Shown one piece after another: positions 34,035 through 41,555 of a stretch of DNA of 64,000 bases (positions within the stretch are counted from its first letter, which is position 1; each line of letters begins with the position of its first letter). The stretch lies in contig JAFURT010000008.1 of the NCBI GenBank assembly GCA_017471765.1, positions 1 to 64,000 of the forward strand, given 5' to 3'. The position numbers and the translations under genes were made by a program. The notes beneath the pieces are model-generated. The model was not told the DNA's origin. It made no database searches and was given only the letters and a program-made list of their open reading frames with translations. The stretch is from Clostridia bacterium. GTDB taxonomy: Bacteria; Bacillota; Clostridia; Oscillospirales; Acutalibacteraceae.

Positions 34035-35492
34035 TTGGCTATTGAAATTACGGAAGCCCAGATCGGTAAGATCGTAGCACAGGTGTTGCAGTCTATGGAC
34101 GGCGGCGCCGCCGTTGCCGACAAACCGGATTGGGATAGCACCCACTATGGACAGCGGACCTTTGCCGGTATTTTCACCGACATGAATGCGGCTATCGAGG
34201 CCACCCAGGAAGGGTATAAGGCCCTGCGCAACATGACCGTTGCCCAGCGGGAGAAAATCATCACCGAGATCCGCCGTTTGACCAGAGAAGAAGCCCCCAT
34301 TATGGCGAAACTGGGCGTAGCGGAGACCGGTATGGGCCGTGTGGATCACAAAACAGCCAAGCACATTCTCGTCGCTGATAAGACGCCGGGCACCGAGGAC
34401 ATCGAGCCCAGAGCCCGCACCGGTGACGACGGCCTGACCCTCATCGAGATGGCCCCCTTCGGGCTGGTGGGTAGTATCACCCCCAGCACCAACCCCAGTG
34501 AAACGGTTATCTGTAACAGCATTGGTATGATTGCCGCCGGCAACGGTGTGGTGTTCAACCCCCACCCCAATGCTATTGCTACCTCCAACTATGCTGTTGA
34601 CCTGGTCAACCGGGCTTCGGCGGCGATGGGTGGCCCCAAGGTGCTGGTTTGCTCCATGGCGAAGCCCACCCTGGAGAGTGCTTCAATCATGCAGTCTCAT
34701 CCGCTGATTAAGTTGCTGGTTTGCACCGGCGGCCCCGGCGTGGTGAAAGCGGTGCTATCCTCCGGCAAAAAGGCCATTGGCGCCGGCGCTGGTAACCCCC
34801 CGGTCATCGTGGACGATACCGCCGATATTCCGAAGGCAGCCAAGGACATCATTGACGGCTGTTCTTTCGATAACAACCTGCCCTGCATTGCGGAGAAAGA
34901 GGTTTTCGCCTTCAATAACATTGCTGACGATCTCATCCACTATATGCGGCAGAACGGTGCCTACCAGCTCAGCCGTGAGCAGATGGAAGCGCTGGAGAAG
35001 ATCGTGCTGGTGGAGCAGACTGGTAAGGACGGCAAGACTCGCAAGGTTATTAACCGTAAGTGCGTTGGCCGTGACGCAGCCGTGCTGATGAGCAAGATCG
35101 GCGTGACTGTGGATAGCAGTGTTCGTTGCCTTATCTGCGAGACGGATTTCCATCATGTCTTCGTGCAGGAAGAGCTGATGATGCCCATCCTGCCCATCGT
35201 GCGTGTGCGGGACATCGATGAAGCCATTGACCTGGCTGTCAAGGCAGAGCATGGCAATCGCCACACCGCCCACATGCACTCCAAGAATGTGGATCATTTG
35301 ACCCGGTTCGCCAGGGCGGTGGAGACCACCATTTTCGTCAAGAACGCACCGTCCTATGCCGGTATCGGCTTCGGCGGCGAGGGACATACCACCTTTACGA
35401 TCGCCGGCCCCACCGGTGAGGGTATCACCTCGGCCCGTAGCTTCACCCGGCAACGCCGCTGCGTGATGGCAGATAGCTTCCATATCATTTAA
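34035..35492 (+). CDS. pduP: CoA-acylating propionaldehyde dehydrogenase
   Basis: 485 residues. N-terminal amphipathic helix (residues 1-18, EITEAQIGKIVAQVLQSM) followed by a flexible linker is a typical microcompartment targeting peptide. The aldehyde dehydrogenase core has the nucleophile Cys284 (NNLPCIAEKE), SITPSTNPSET and GIGFGGEGHTTF. It oxidises propionaldehyde to propionyl-CoA with NAD. It starts at TTG, with AAAAGGAG 9 bases upstream inside the end of pduO. Confidence 0.93.
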   Translation: MAIEITEAQIGKIVAQVLQSMDGGAAVADKPDWDSTHYGQRTFAGIFTDMNAAIEATQEGYKALRNMTVAQREKIITEIRRLTREEAPIMAKLGVAETGMGRVDHKTAKHILVADKTPGTEDIEPRARTGDDGLTLIEMAPFGLVGSITPSTNPSETVICNSIGMIAAGNGVVFNPHPNAIATSNYAVDLVNRASAAMGGPKVLVCSMAKPTLESASIMQSHPLIKLLVCTGGPGVVKAVLSSGKKAIGAGAGNPPVIVDDTADIPKAAKDIIDGCSFDNNLPCIAEKEVFAFNNIADDLIHYMRQNGAYQLSREQMEALEKIVLVEQTGKDGKTRKVINRKCVGRDAAVLMSKIGVTVDSSVRCLICETDFHHVFVQEELMMPILPIVRVRDIDEAIDLAVKAEHGNRHTAHMHSKNVDHLTRFARAVETTIFVKNAPSYAGIGFGGEGHTTFTIAGPTGEGITSARSFTRQRRCVMADSFHII

Positions 35493-35504
35493 GGAGGAAA
35501 AAAC

Positions 35505-36713
35505 ATGGAATTGAATGCAAGTCAAGTAGAAAGCATCGTCCGTGACGTGCTGGCTCAGATGACCGGTAATGCCGCTGCAGCCCCTGCAGCCGCCGCCGGC
35601 ATCCCCCAGACCGCCAAGGTGGCTATGCTGACTGCCCCCAAGACCATTGAGGTCAAGGAATACCCCATGCCGGCTGTCGGCGATAACGACATTCTCGTTA
35701 AGGTCGAAGGCTGTGGCGTGTGCGGTACCGACGTCCACGAGTGGAAGGGCGATCCCTTCGGCCTGGCTCCTGTTGTTCTCGGTCACGAGGGCACCGGTGA
35801 GATCCTGGCACTGGGCAAGAACGTCAAGTGCGATACCGCTGGTAACCCCCTGAAGGTTGGTGATAAGATTGTCACCTCCGTTATCAGCTGTGGCGAGTGT
35901 AAGATTTGCCGGATGCATCCTGCTAACACCAACCTGTGCGATAAGCAGGGCATCTTCGGCCTGATTCCGGACAGTGCTGATAAGCACCTGAACGGTTGGT
36001 TCGCTACCCACCTGCTCATCAGTGCTAAAGGCGCCACCTACTTCAATGTCAACGGCCTGGATGTCCAGGAGCGTATGTTGCTGGAGCTGGCCTGTGTGTG
36101 TGTGCACGCCTATAACCGTGCCAATTCCACCGGCCTGATGAAGTTCAACACCAAGGTGCTGGTACAGGGTTGTGGCCCTGTCGGCCTGATGCAGATTGCT
36201 GTACTGCGTGCCGCCGGCATCAACCACATCATTGCTGTTGACGGTAACGCTAAGCGTTTGGAGATGGCCAAGAAGCTGGGTGCCAAGACCACCGTCAACT
36301 TCCGTGAAGCCGACACTCTGGAGAAGCGGATCGCACTGGTCAAGGGCGTCACCGACGGCCTGGGCGCTGATTTCGTGTTCCAGTGCACCGGCGCTCCTCC
36401 TGCGGCGGCAGATGCATACAGCTACGTGCGCCGTGGCGGTGGCTTCTGCGAGATGGGCTTCTTCGTCAACAATGGCGAGTTCTCCATCAACCCCCACTTC
36501 GCTATGTGTAATAAGGAGATCAACCTGGTTGGTTCCTGGGATTACAGCGCAGACGATTATCCCACCACCATCGCCTTCCTGCTGCAGGCTCGTGAGATGA
36601 ACATCCCGATCAAGGAACTCATCACCCACAGCTTCCCGCTGGATCAGCTGAACAAGGCTATGGAAGTCAATATCGCCCAGGAGGGCATTAAGATCTGCTA
36701 TCTGGCAGATTAA
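35505..36713 (+). CDS. Zinc-dependent alcohol dehydrogenase with targeting peptide
   Basis: 402 residues. Residues 3-19 (NASQVESIVRDVLAQM) form an amphipathic helix followed by an Ala/Pro linker, a targeting signal; the MDR core then has catalytic zinc ligands CGVCGTD and GHEGTGE, structural zinc cysteines CGECKICRMHPANTNLC and a Rossmann GCGPVGLMQ. It probably reduces propionaldehyde to propanol to recycle NAD inside the shell, or lactaldehyde to propanediol. Classical pdu loci use the iron-dependent PduQ instead. AAGGAGG lies ahead of the ATG. Confidence 0.9.
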   Translation: MELNASQVESIVRDVLAQMTGNAAAAPAAAAGIPQTAKVAMLTAPKTIEVKEYPMPAVGDNDILVKVEGCGVCGTDVHEWKGDPFGLAPVVLGHEGTGEILALGKNVKCDTAGNPLKVGDKIVTSVISCGECKICRMHPANTNLCDKQGIFGLIPDSADKHLNGWFATHLLISAKGATYFNVNGLDVQERMLLELACVCVHAYNRANSTGLMKFNTKVLVQGCGPVGLMQIAVLRAAGINHIIAVDGNAKRLEMAKKLGAKTTVNFREADTLEKRIALVKGVTDGLGADFVFQCTGAPPAAADAYSYVRRGGGFCEMGFFVNNGEFSINPHFAMCNKEINLVGSWDYSADDYPTTIAFLLQAREMNIPIKELITHSFPLDQLNKAMEVNIAQEGIKICYLAD

Positions 36714-36735
36714 GCGAAAGTAGAGGGCATTCGGT

Positions 36736-37062
36736 ATGGCAAAAGCATTAGGTCTATTAGAGGTGTTCGGCTTTACCACCGCTGTCGTCATCGGGGACAT
36801 GATTGCCAAAGCGGCAGATGTGACCATCGTGGCGTTGGATAAGAATAAGCCGGCCGCCGGCGATGCCGCTGAGGTACCGCTGCTGATGACCATCAAATTT
36901 GAAGGCGATGCAGCCGCTGTTGAGCACGCACTGGAGGTCGGTGTGGCCGAAGCCAAGCGGCGCAACCTGTATGTCGTTTCTGACTTCATCTCCCGGCAGG
37001 CCGAGGATACGGTCAAGATGGCCCGTATCGCCGCCACCGGCAAGGATAAGCTGAATGGCTGA
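36736..37062 (+). CDS. BMC-H shell protein with enlarged pore loop
   Basis: 108 residues, single BMC fold (LGLLEVFGFTTAVVIGDMI...). At the place where the other copies have the pore loop EKIGSG, this protein has DKNKPAAGDAAEVP, a longer loop without the Gly-Ser pore motif, and about 15 residues extra at the C-terminus. It would give a hexamer with a differently shaped or occluded centre. First of five BMC-H genes, 22 bases after the alcohol dehydrogenase. Confidence 0.87.
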   Translation: MAKALGLLEVFGFTTAVVIGDMIAKAADVTIVALDKNKPAAGDAAEVPLLMTIKFEGDAAAVEHALEVGVAEAKRRNLYVVSDFISRQAEDTVKMARIAATGKDKLNG

Positions 37063-37145
37063 CACCCTCTTCAAGTTCCGTTAAAACAGGTTTTCACCTG
37101 TAAAAATACTAATAAAAAATATACTAACAGATAGGAGATTTTATT

Positions 37146-37421
37146 ATGTTGGAAGCATTAGGTATGGTAGAAACCCGTGGTCTGGTAGCCGCTATTGAGG
37201 CTGCTGATGCAATGGTCAAGGCGGCCAATGTTACCCTGATCGGCTCCGAGAAGATCGGTTCCGGTTTGGTGAGCATCATGGTCCGTGGCGATGTCGGTGC
37301 TGTTAAGGCCGCTGTCGAGGCCGGTGGCGCTGCTGCCTCCCGCCTGGGCGAGGTTGTCGCTACGCATGTCATTCCCCGTCCTCATGGCGATGTGGAGAAG
37401 CTGTTGCCTGTCCTGAAGTAA
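37146..37421 (+). CDS. BMC-H shell protein, PduA/PduJ type (copy 1)
   Basis: 91 residues. [20 protein letters not shown], pore loop [16 protein letters not shown] and the C-terminal HVIPRPH are typical of PduA/PduJ. It forms hexamers that tile the shell and pass small diols. It differs from copy 3 by one inserted Leu and one Val/Ile change. An 84-base AT-rich gap with a small ACAGGT-TTTC-ACCTGT hairpin (37086-37101) precedes it, and a TAGGAG site lies 10 bases before the ATG. Confidence 0.95.
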   Translation: MLEALGMVETRGLVAAIEAADAMVKAANVTLIGSEKIGSGLVSIMVRGDVGAVKAAVEAGGAAASRLGEVVATHVIPRPHGDVEKLLPVLK

Positions 37422-37443
37422 GATTTTTGTCGAAAGGCTCGGT

Positions 37444-37728
37444 ATGGCTATGGAACAAAAAGCAATAGCCCTCTTAGAGGTGCAAGCCATGGTAGCAGCA
37501 ATTGCCGGGCTGGATGCCATGTTAAAGGCCGCTGACGTTCGACTGATCCACACAGAGAAACGGTTGGGCGGACGGCTGGTAACGGTGGTGGTGGATGGCA
37601 CTGTATCGGATGTCACCGCCGCCGCCGAAGCTGGCAGAATTGCCGCCGCACAGGTGGGTAAGGTCGCTCTGTGCGAGGTAGTTGCCAATCCCCATCCCGA
37701 AATCACCAAGTTCCTGTATGTTGGTTAA
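37444..37728 (+). CDS. BMC-H shell protein with atypical pore
   Basis: 94 residues, BMC fold ([24 protein letters not shown]). The pore region reads [15 protein letters not shown] rather than EKIGSG, placing an arginine and a bulky leucine at the pore, and the C-terminus ends [14 protein letters not shown]. Likely a minor hexamer with different selectivity or an assembly role. It lies between two PduA-type copies, 22 bases after copy 1. Confidence 0.9.
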   Translation: MAMEQKAIALLEVQAMVAAIAGLDAMLKAADVRLIHTEKRLGGRLVTVVVDGTVSDVTAAAEAGRIAAAQVGKVALCEVVANPHPEITKFLYVG

Positions 37729-37751
37729 TGGGAAGAAAGGATGTAAGTGAA

Positions 37752-38159
37752 ATGGCTGAAGCAAAAAAGCCGGCTGCGCCGAAAACGGCAGCTAAAAAGC
37801 CGGAAACTAAGAAACCGGTGGCAGAAGCCCCCGCTACAAAGGCTCAAACAGAAAAAACTGTCAATATGAAAAAGGAGAGTATTCACATGGAAGCATTAGG
37901 TATGGTAGAAACCCGTGGTCTGGTAGCCGCTATTGAGGCTGCTGATGCAATGGTCAAGGCGGCTAACGTCGTCCTGATCGGCTCCGAGAAGATCGGTTCC
38001 GGTTTGGTGAGCATCATGGTTCGCGGCGATGTCGGTGCTGTTAAGGCCGCTGTCGAGGCTGGTGGCGCTGCTGCCTCCCGCCTGGGCGAAGTGATCGCTA
38101 CCCACGTTATTCCCCGCCCCCACAGCGATGTGGACAAACTGCTGCCCATCCTGAAATAA
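37752..38159 (+). CDS. BMC-H shell protein with Ala/Lys/Pro-rich N-terminal extension (copy 2)
   Basis: 135 residues from ATG at 37752: a 45-residue extension rich in Ala, Lys, Pro, Glu and Thr ([14 protein letters not shown]...), then a PduA-type core that differs from copy 3 at only four positions. The core's own ATG at 37887 keeps a strong Shine-Dalgarno (GGAG at 37874-37877, 9-base spacing), so the gene may yield both the long form and a canonical 90-residue form. A GAAAGG about 11 bases before 37752 supports the long start. The reading to 37671 overlaps the previous gene and is rejected. Confidence 0.85.
   Translation: MAEAKKPAAPKTAAKKPETKKPVAEAPATKAQTEKTVNMKKESIHMEALGMVETRGLVAAIEAADAMVKAANVVLIGSEKIGSGLVSIMVRGDVGAVKAAVEAGGAAASRLGEVIATHVIPRPHSDVDKLLPILK
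37871..37889 (+). promoter_or_regulatory. Internal ribosome binding site and second start in BMC-H copy 2
   Basis: AAAGGAG followed 9 bases later by ATG at 37887, in frame with the longer reading frame. It corresponds to the start signal of the neighbouring copies and could direct synthesis of an unextended shell protein. Confidence 0.6.
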
Positions 38160-38201
38160 GGATAGCATACATTAGTTAATTTTTAAAAGGAGGTCACACA
38201 G

Positions 38202-38474
38202 ATGGAAGCATTAGGTATGGTAGAGACCCGTGGTCTGGTAGCCGCTATTGAGGCTGCTGATGCGATGGTCAAGGCGGCCAATGTTACCCTGATCGGTTCC
38301 GAGAAGATCGGTTCCGGCTTGGTGAGCATCATGGTCCGTGGCGATGTCGGTGCCGTTAAGGCTGCTGTCGAGGCTGGTGGCGCTGCTGCCTCCCGCTTGG
38401 GCGAAGTTATCGCCACCCATGTCATTCCCCGCCCCCACGGCGACGTGGAGAAGCTGCTGCCCGTTCTGAAGTAA
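38202..38474 (+). CDS. BMC-H shell protein, PduA/PduJ type (copy 3)
   Basis: 90 residues, canonical PduA/PduJ sequence with the EKIGSG pore loop. Nearly the same protein as copies 1 and 2. An AAAAGGAGG site, the strongest of the set, lies 9 bases before the ATG. It is the last of the five BMC-H genes and is followed by an intra-operon hairpin. Confidence 0.95.
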   Translation: MEALGMVETRGLVAAIEAADAMVKAANVTLIGSEKIGSGLVSIMVRGDVGAVKAAVEAGGAAASRLGEVIATHVIPRPHGDVEKLLPVLK

Positions 38475-38504
38475 TCAGTCGGCACGCGAGTGACAAGCCT
38501 TTTT

Positions 38505-38534
38505 CATCCCACCTGCCATACGGCAGGTGGGATG
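38505..38534 (+). terminator. Intra-operon hairpin after the shell gene block
   Basis: A 13-bp perfect stem CATCCCACCTGCC with its complement over an ATAC loop, without a T-run. It lies in the 165-base gap between the shell genes and pduL and may be an RNA stabiliser, processing site or partial terminator that sets shell protein above the downstream products. A second short hairpin AGCGGC-TTT-GCCGCT follows at 38589-38603. Confidence 0.5.
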
Positions 38535-38639
38535 GGATGCTTGCCCTTTGTCCGTATATCCAATCAGGTTCATAAAAGTGTCTGTTCCAGCGGCTTTGCC
38601 GCTTGTCGATAGAAATATTATCAAAGAGGTGCGAATATC

Positions 38640-39299
38640 ATGGCGATTGATGTTACTGCTGTTACCGCCGCAGTGCGGTCTGTCTTGGAAGCCCAGGGAA
38701 TTTCTGTGATTTCCGATAAAGCGAATATGGTGCCGGTAGGCGTTTCCAACCGGCACATCCATTTGAGCACGGCGGATGTGGAGACCTTGTTTGGCAAGGG
38801 CTATGAGCTCCAGCCCATGAAGGAGTTGTCTCAGCCCGGCCAGTTTGCCTGCAAGGAGCAGTTGACCATTATCGGGCCTTCCATGCGCGCCATTGAGAAG
38901 GTGCGTGTGCTGGGACCGGTGCGTAAGGCAACGCAGGTAGAGATTTCCCGCACCGACTCTTATACACTGAAGGTAAAAGCGCCTGTGCGTGAGTCCGGTA
39001 AGATTGAAGGCTCTGCCGGCTTGACCATTGTGGGGCCGAAGGGCGTGGTGCATATCGACCAGGGGTGCATCATTGCCAACCGTCACATCCACATGAGTCC
39101 TGCCGACGGTGAGGCTTTTGGCGTGAAGGATGGCGAATACGTCAATGTTGAGGTAGACAATGGCGAGCGCCGCACCAAGTGGTATGATGTGCAGGTACGT
39201 GTCAGCCCGGATTTCCGGCTGGAGATGCATGTAGATACGGATGACGCCAATGCTGTAGGTTTACCCTGCGGTAGCATGGTACGTGTCGTCAAAGACTGA
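38640..39299 (+). CDS. pduL: Phosphate propanoyltransferase PduL
   Basis: 219 residues. N-terminal amphipathic targeting helix (IDVTAVTAAVRSVLEAQG), then the duplicated PduL barrel with zinc-binding VSNRHIHLS and NRHIHMSPADGEAFGV. It converts propionyl-CoA to propionyl-phosphate inside the shell, recycling CoA. An AAAGAGGTG site lies before the ATG. It belongs to the same operon but sits after the hairpin gap. Confidence 0.95.
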   Translation: MAIDVTAVTAAVRSVLEAQGISVISDKANMVPVGVSNRHIHLSTADVETLFGKGYELQPMKELSQPGQFACKEQLTIIGPSMRAIEKVRVLGPVRKATQVEISRTDSYTLKVKAPVRESGKIEGSAGLTIVGPKGVVHIDQGCIIANRHIHMSPADGEAFGVKDGEYVNVEVDNGERRTKWYDVQVRVSPDFRLEMHVDTDDANAVGLPCGSMVRVVKD

Positions 39300-39323
39300 T
39301 TTTGACTAAAGGTTGGTGTTGAT

Positions 39324-39572
39324 ATGCTGGTGGGTAAAATTGTGGGACACATCGTCTCCACCCGGAAGAACGAGAAGCTGGTTGGCTCCAAAATCATGGA
39401 GGTTCAGCTGATTGAGAATGAGGAACTGAAAAATAAATTTATCGTAGCGCTGGATAGCGTTGGCGCCGGTATTGGCGAGCGTGTGCTCATCACTACCGGT
39501 TGTAGTGCCCGTTTGGCTATGCCGGATCAAACGGCGCCTACGGATGCGGTGATTGTGGGTATCGTTGACTAA
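39324..39572 (+). CDS. BMC-P pentamer vertex protein (EutN/CcmL family)
   Basis: 82 residues. VGKIVGHIVSTRKNEKLVGSK, VALDSVGAGIGERVLI and DAVIVGIVD are the family signatures. Pentamers cap the shell vertices. It is the only BMC-P gene in the locus, 24 bases after pduL. Confidence 0.95.
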   Translation: MLVGKIVGHIVSTRKNEKLVGSKIMEVQLIENEELKNKFIVALDSVGAGIGERVLITTGCSARLAMPDQTAPTDAVIVGIVD

Positions 39573-39599
39573 CCATGACCCTTTAAAGGGAGAACCATT

Positions 39600-40925
39600 A
39601 TGACCATAGATGAACTTAAAAATATTATAACGGATGCCGGCTGCGTAGGTGCGGGTGGTGCCGGTTTCCCTTCTGCCGTTAAGTTGGCTGAGGGAGCCGA
39701 TACTCTGGTCATCAATGCGGCTGAGTGCGAGCCATTGCTGTATTCGGATTATGCATTGATGAAGCAACATCTTGCGGATGTGGCGGCTGGTGCGGAATAC
39801 GTGATTGAAGCGACCGGTATCCGCCATGGGTACCTTGGCGTGAAGGAGCATACAGCTCATCGCCTGGGGTTGATGGATGGCGAGGCGATTTCTTCACACG
39901 TGACGGTTAAGCTGTTACCGGATGTGTACCCGATGGGCGATGAGATTATTCTGATTTATCAGGCTCTTGGGCGGATTGTTCCGCCGGGACAGTTGCCCAT
40001 TTCGGTTGGGGTAATTGTGTTTAACTGTGAGACGCTGTATAATATCTGTCTTGCTGTCAGAGACCGGCAGACAGTCACCCAGAAATGGGTGACTGTGGGC
40101 GGTGCTGTGCGGCAACCCTTCGTTACGGTTGTGCCGATCGGTACACCGGTAAAGGATATGATGCAGAAGTTCGGCTTTTCGGTACCGGAGGATCATGTGA
40201 TGATTGATGGCGGCCCGGCCATGGGACCGATTATCAATCCGGACACGGCGGTTATTACCAAAACAACCAAGGCCCTTTTGATTTTGCCCACCACCATTCC
40301 GGCCATTACCAGTAAGCTGGCAGTCAACCGGACTGTCAATACCCACGCAACGGCGAACTGTTGTCAGTGTCGGTTGTGCACGGATATGTGTCCTCGGGCG
40401 TTGATTGGCTATCCGCTGGAACCCCATAAAATTGTACGAAATGCAAAATCAATGTTTGAGGAGTACCCGGAGCAGTTTATCGAGTCTGCCGTATGTTGCG
40501 GTTGCGGAATTTGTGAGCTGACAGCTTGCTGTCAGCAGATCAGCCCTCGCCGTGTGTATCAGCAGGTGAAAGAGATTTTGGCTAAGAAGAGATTGCGCTA
40601 CCAACACAAGGGTGAGATCAAGGTGGATCCCGAGCGAGAGTACCGGATGTTACCCAGTGAACGTTTCAAGCAACGCATCGGTGTAGCGAAATACGACACT
40701 GGCGTTCCGGAGATGCGGTTTGAGGCGTATAGCCCCACACGCATTCTGTTGCCTCTGCGGCAACACGTGGGCACTCCGGCGCAGCCGATGGTGCATGTTG
40801 GCGATTATGTTACCGCCGGCCAGTTGGTTGCAGAGGCTACGGGCTTGATTTCCGCTAACATCCACACCTCCATCAGTGGGCGTGTGCAGGATGTTACATC
40901 GTCGCACATCGTTATTGCTGTTTAA
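39600..40925 (+). CDS. pduS: PduS-like flavin/iron-sulfur electron transfer protein
   Basis: 441 residues, RnfC/PduS family. GAGGAGFPSAVKL binds flavin or NADH near residue 17, the SLBB-type region follows, then two [4Fe-4S] motifs, CCQCRLCTDMCP (about 253-264) and CCGCGICELTACC (about 299-311), and a C-terminal barrel-sandwich domain. In B12-dependent loci PduS reduces cobalamin; here, with a B12-independent dehydratase, it may carry electrons across the shell with PduT or feed the activase. AAAGGGAG precedes the ATG. Confidence 0.92.
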   Translation: MTIDELKNIITDAGCVGAGGAGFPSAVKLAEGADTLVINAAECEPLLYSDYALMKQHLADVAAGAEYVIEATGIRHGYLGVKEHTAHRLGLMDGEAISSHVTVKLLPDVYPMGDEIILIYQALGRIVPPGQLPISVGVIVFNCETLYNICLAVRDRQTVTQKWVTVGGAVRQPFVTVVPIGTPVKDMMQKFGFSVPEDHVMIDGGPAMGPIINPDTAVITKTTKALLILPTTIPAITSKLAVNRTVNTHATANCCQCRLCTDMCPRALIGYPLEPHKIVRNAKSMFEEYPEQFIESAVCCGCGICELTACCQQISPRRVYQQVKEILAKKRLRYQHKGEIKVDPEREYRMLPSERFKQRIGVAKYDTGVPEMRFEAYSPTRILLPLRQHVGTPAQPMVHVGDYVTAGQLVAEATGLISANIHTSISGRVQDVTSSHIVIAV

Positions 40926-40945
40926 CGGAAGGGGGAGAATACATA

Positions 40946-41491
40946 ATGATACACGCAGTTGGCGTAATTGAAATCAAAAACATCCCCAAAGGCGTTGAAG
41001 CATGCGATGACGCTCTGAAATCCGCCGGCGTTCGGCTGATTTCTGCGCACCCTTCCTGCCCGGGTAAGTATGAGATTCTTGTTACCGGCAGTATCGCCGA
41101 GGTACAGACAGCCCTGGAGCATGTGCAGGATAAATACGAGCACCATGTGCTGGATTGCACCTTGATGGGCCGCATCGACCAAGCAGTAATTATGGCGCTC
41201 ATGGGCGCTCAGCCGGTGACAGAGCACAAGGCATTGGGTATTATCGAGACCTATTCCGGGGCCAGCATTATCAAGGCCGCCGATGCCGCCGTAAAAGCGG
41301 CCAATGTCGCCATTGTTGACCTGCGCTTGTCCCGTGGAATGGGCGGCAAAGGTGTTGTAATGCTTACCGGCGAGGTAGGGGATGTCACAGCCGCCGTGGA
41401 GGCTGGTAGTGACTACGCTATCCGCCAGGGCTTGTTCAGCAGCAAATCGATTATGGCAGCACCTCACGAAGAACTGTGGGAGCACCTGTAA
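40946..41491 (+). CDS. pduT: BMC-T tandem-domain shell protein PduT
   Basis: 181 residues with two BMC domains (about 1-90 and 95-181). Cys38 in HPSCPGKY sits at the position that binds a pore [4Fe-4S] cluster in characterised PduT, giving a trimer with a redox centre in the shell. It is next to pduS, supporting electron transfer across the shell. GGAAGGGGGAG lies before the ATG. Last gene of the microcompartment operon. Confidence 0.94.
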   Translation: MIHAVGVIEIKNIPKGVEACDDALKSAGVRLISAHPSCPGKYEILVTGSIAEVQTALEHVQDKYEHHVLDCTLMGRIDQAVIMALMGAQPVTEHKALGIIETYSGASIIKAADAAVKAANVAIVDLRLSRGMGGKGVVMLTGEVGDVTAAVEAGSDYAIRQGLFSSKSIMAAPHEELWEHL

Positions 41492-41502
41492 AAGAAAACA
41501 GC

Positions 41503-41535
41503 AGACTGACGGCGTGAACCGCCGTCAGTCTTTTC
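41503..41535 (+). terminator. Terminator of the microcompartment operon
   Basis: AGACTGACGGCG pairs perfectly with CGCCGTCAGTCT over a TGAAC loop, then TTTCTG. It marks the operon end 12 bases after pduT. Confidence 0.85.
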
Positions 41536-41555
41536 TGTAAGGGAGAACACGACGT

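Noticed and set aside
34755..37043. 762-codon minus-strand open frame opposite pduP, the alcohol dehydrogenase and a shell gene
   Set aside because: It is antisense to three clearly identified genes, has low-complexity composition and no domain; it arises from the codon usage of the plus strand.
37146..38474. Repeated segments considered as a CRISPR-like or mobile repeat array
   Set aside because: The repeats are whole protein-coding genes of the shell family with their own ribosome binding sites.
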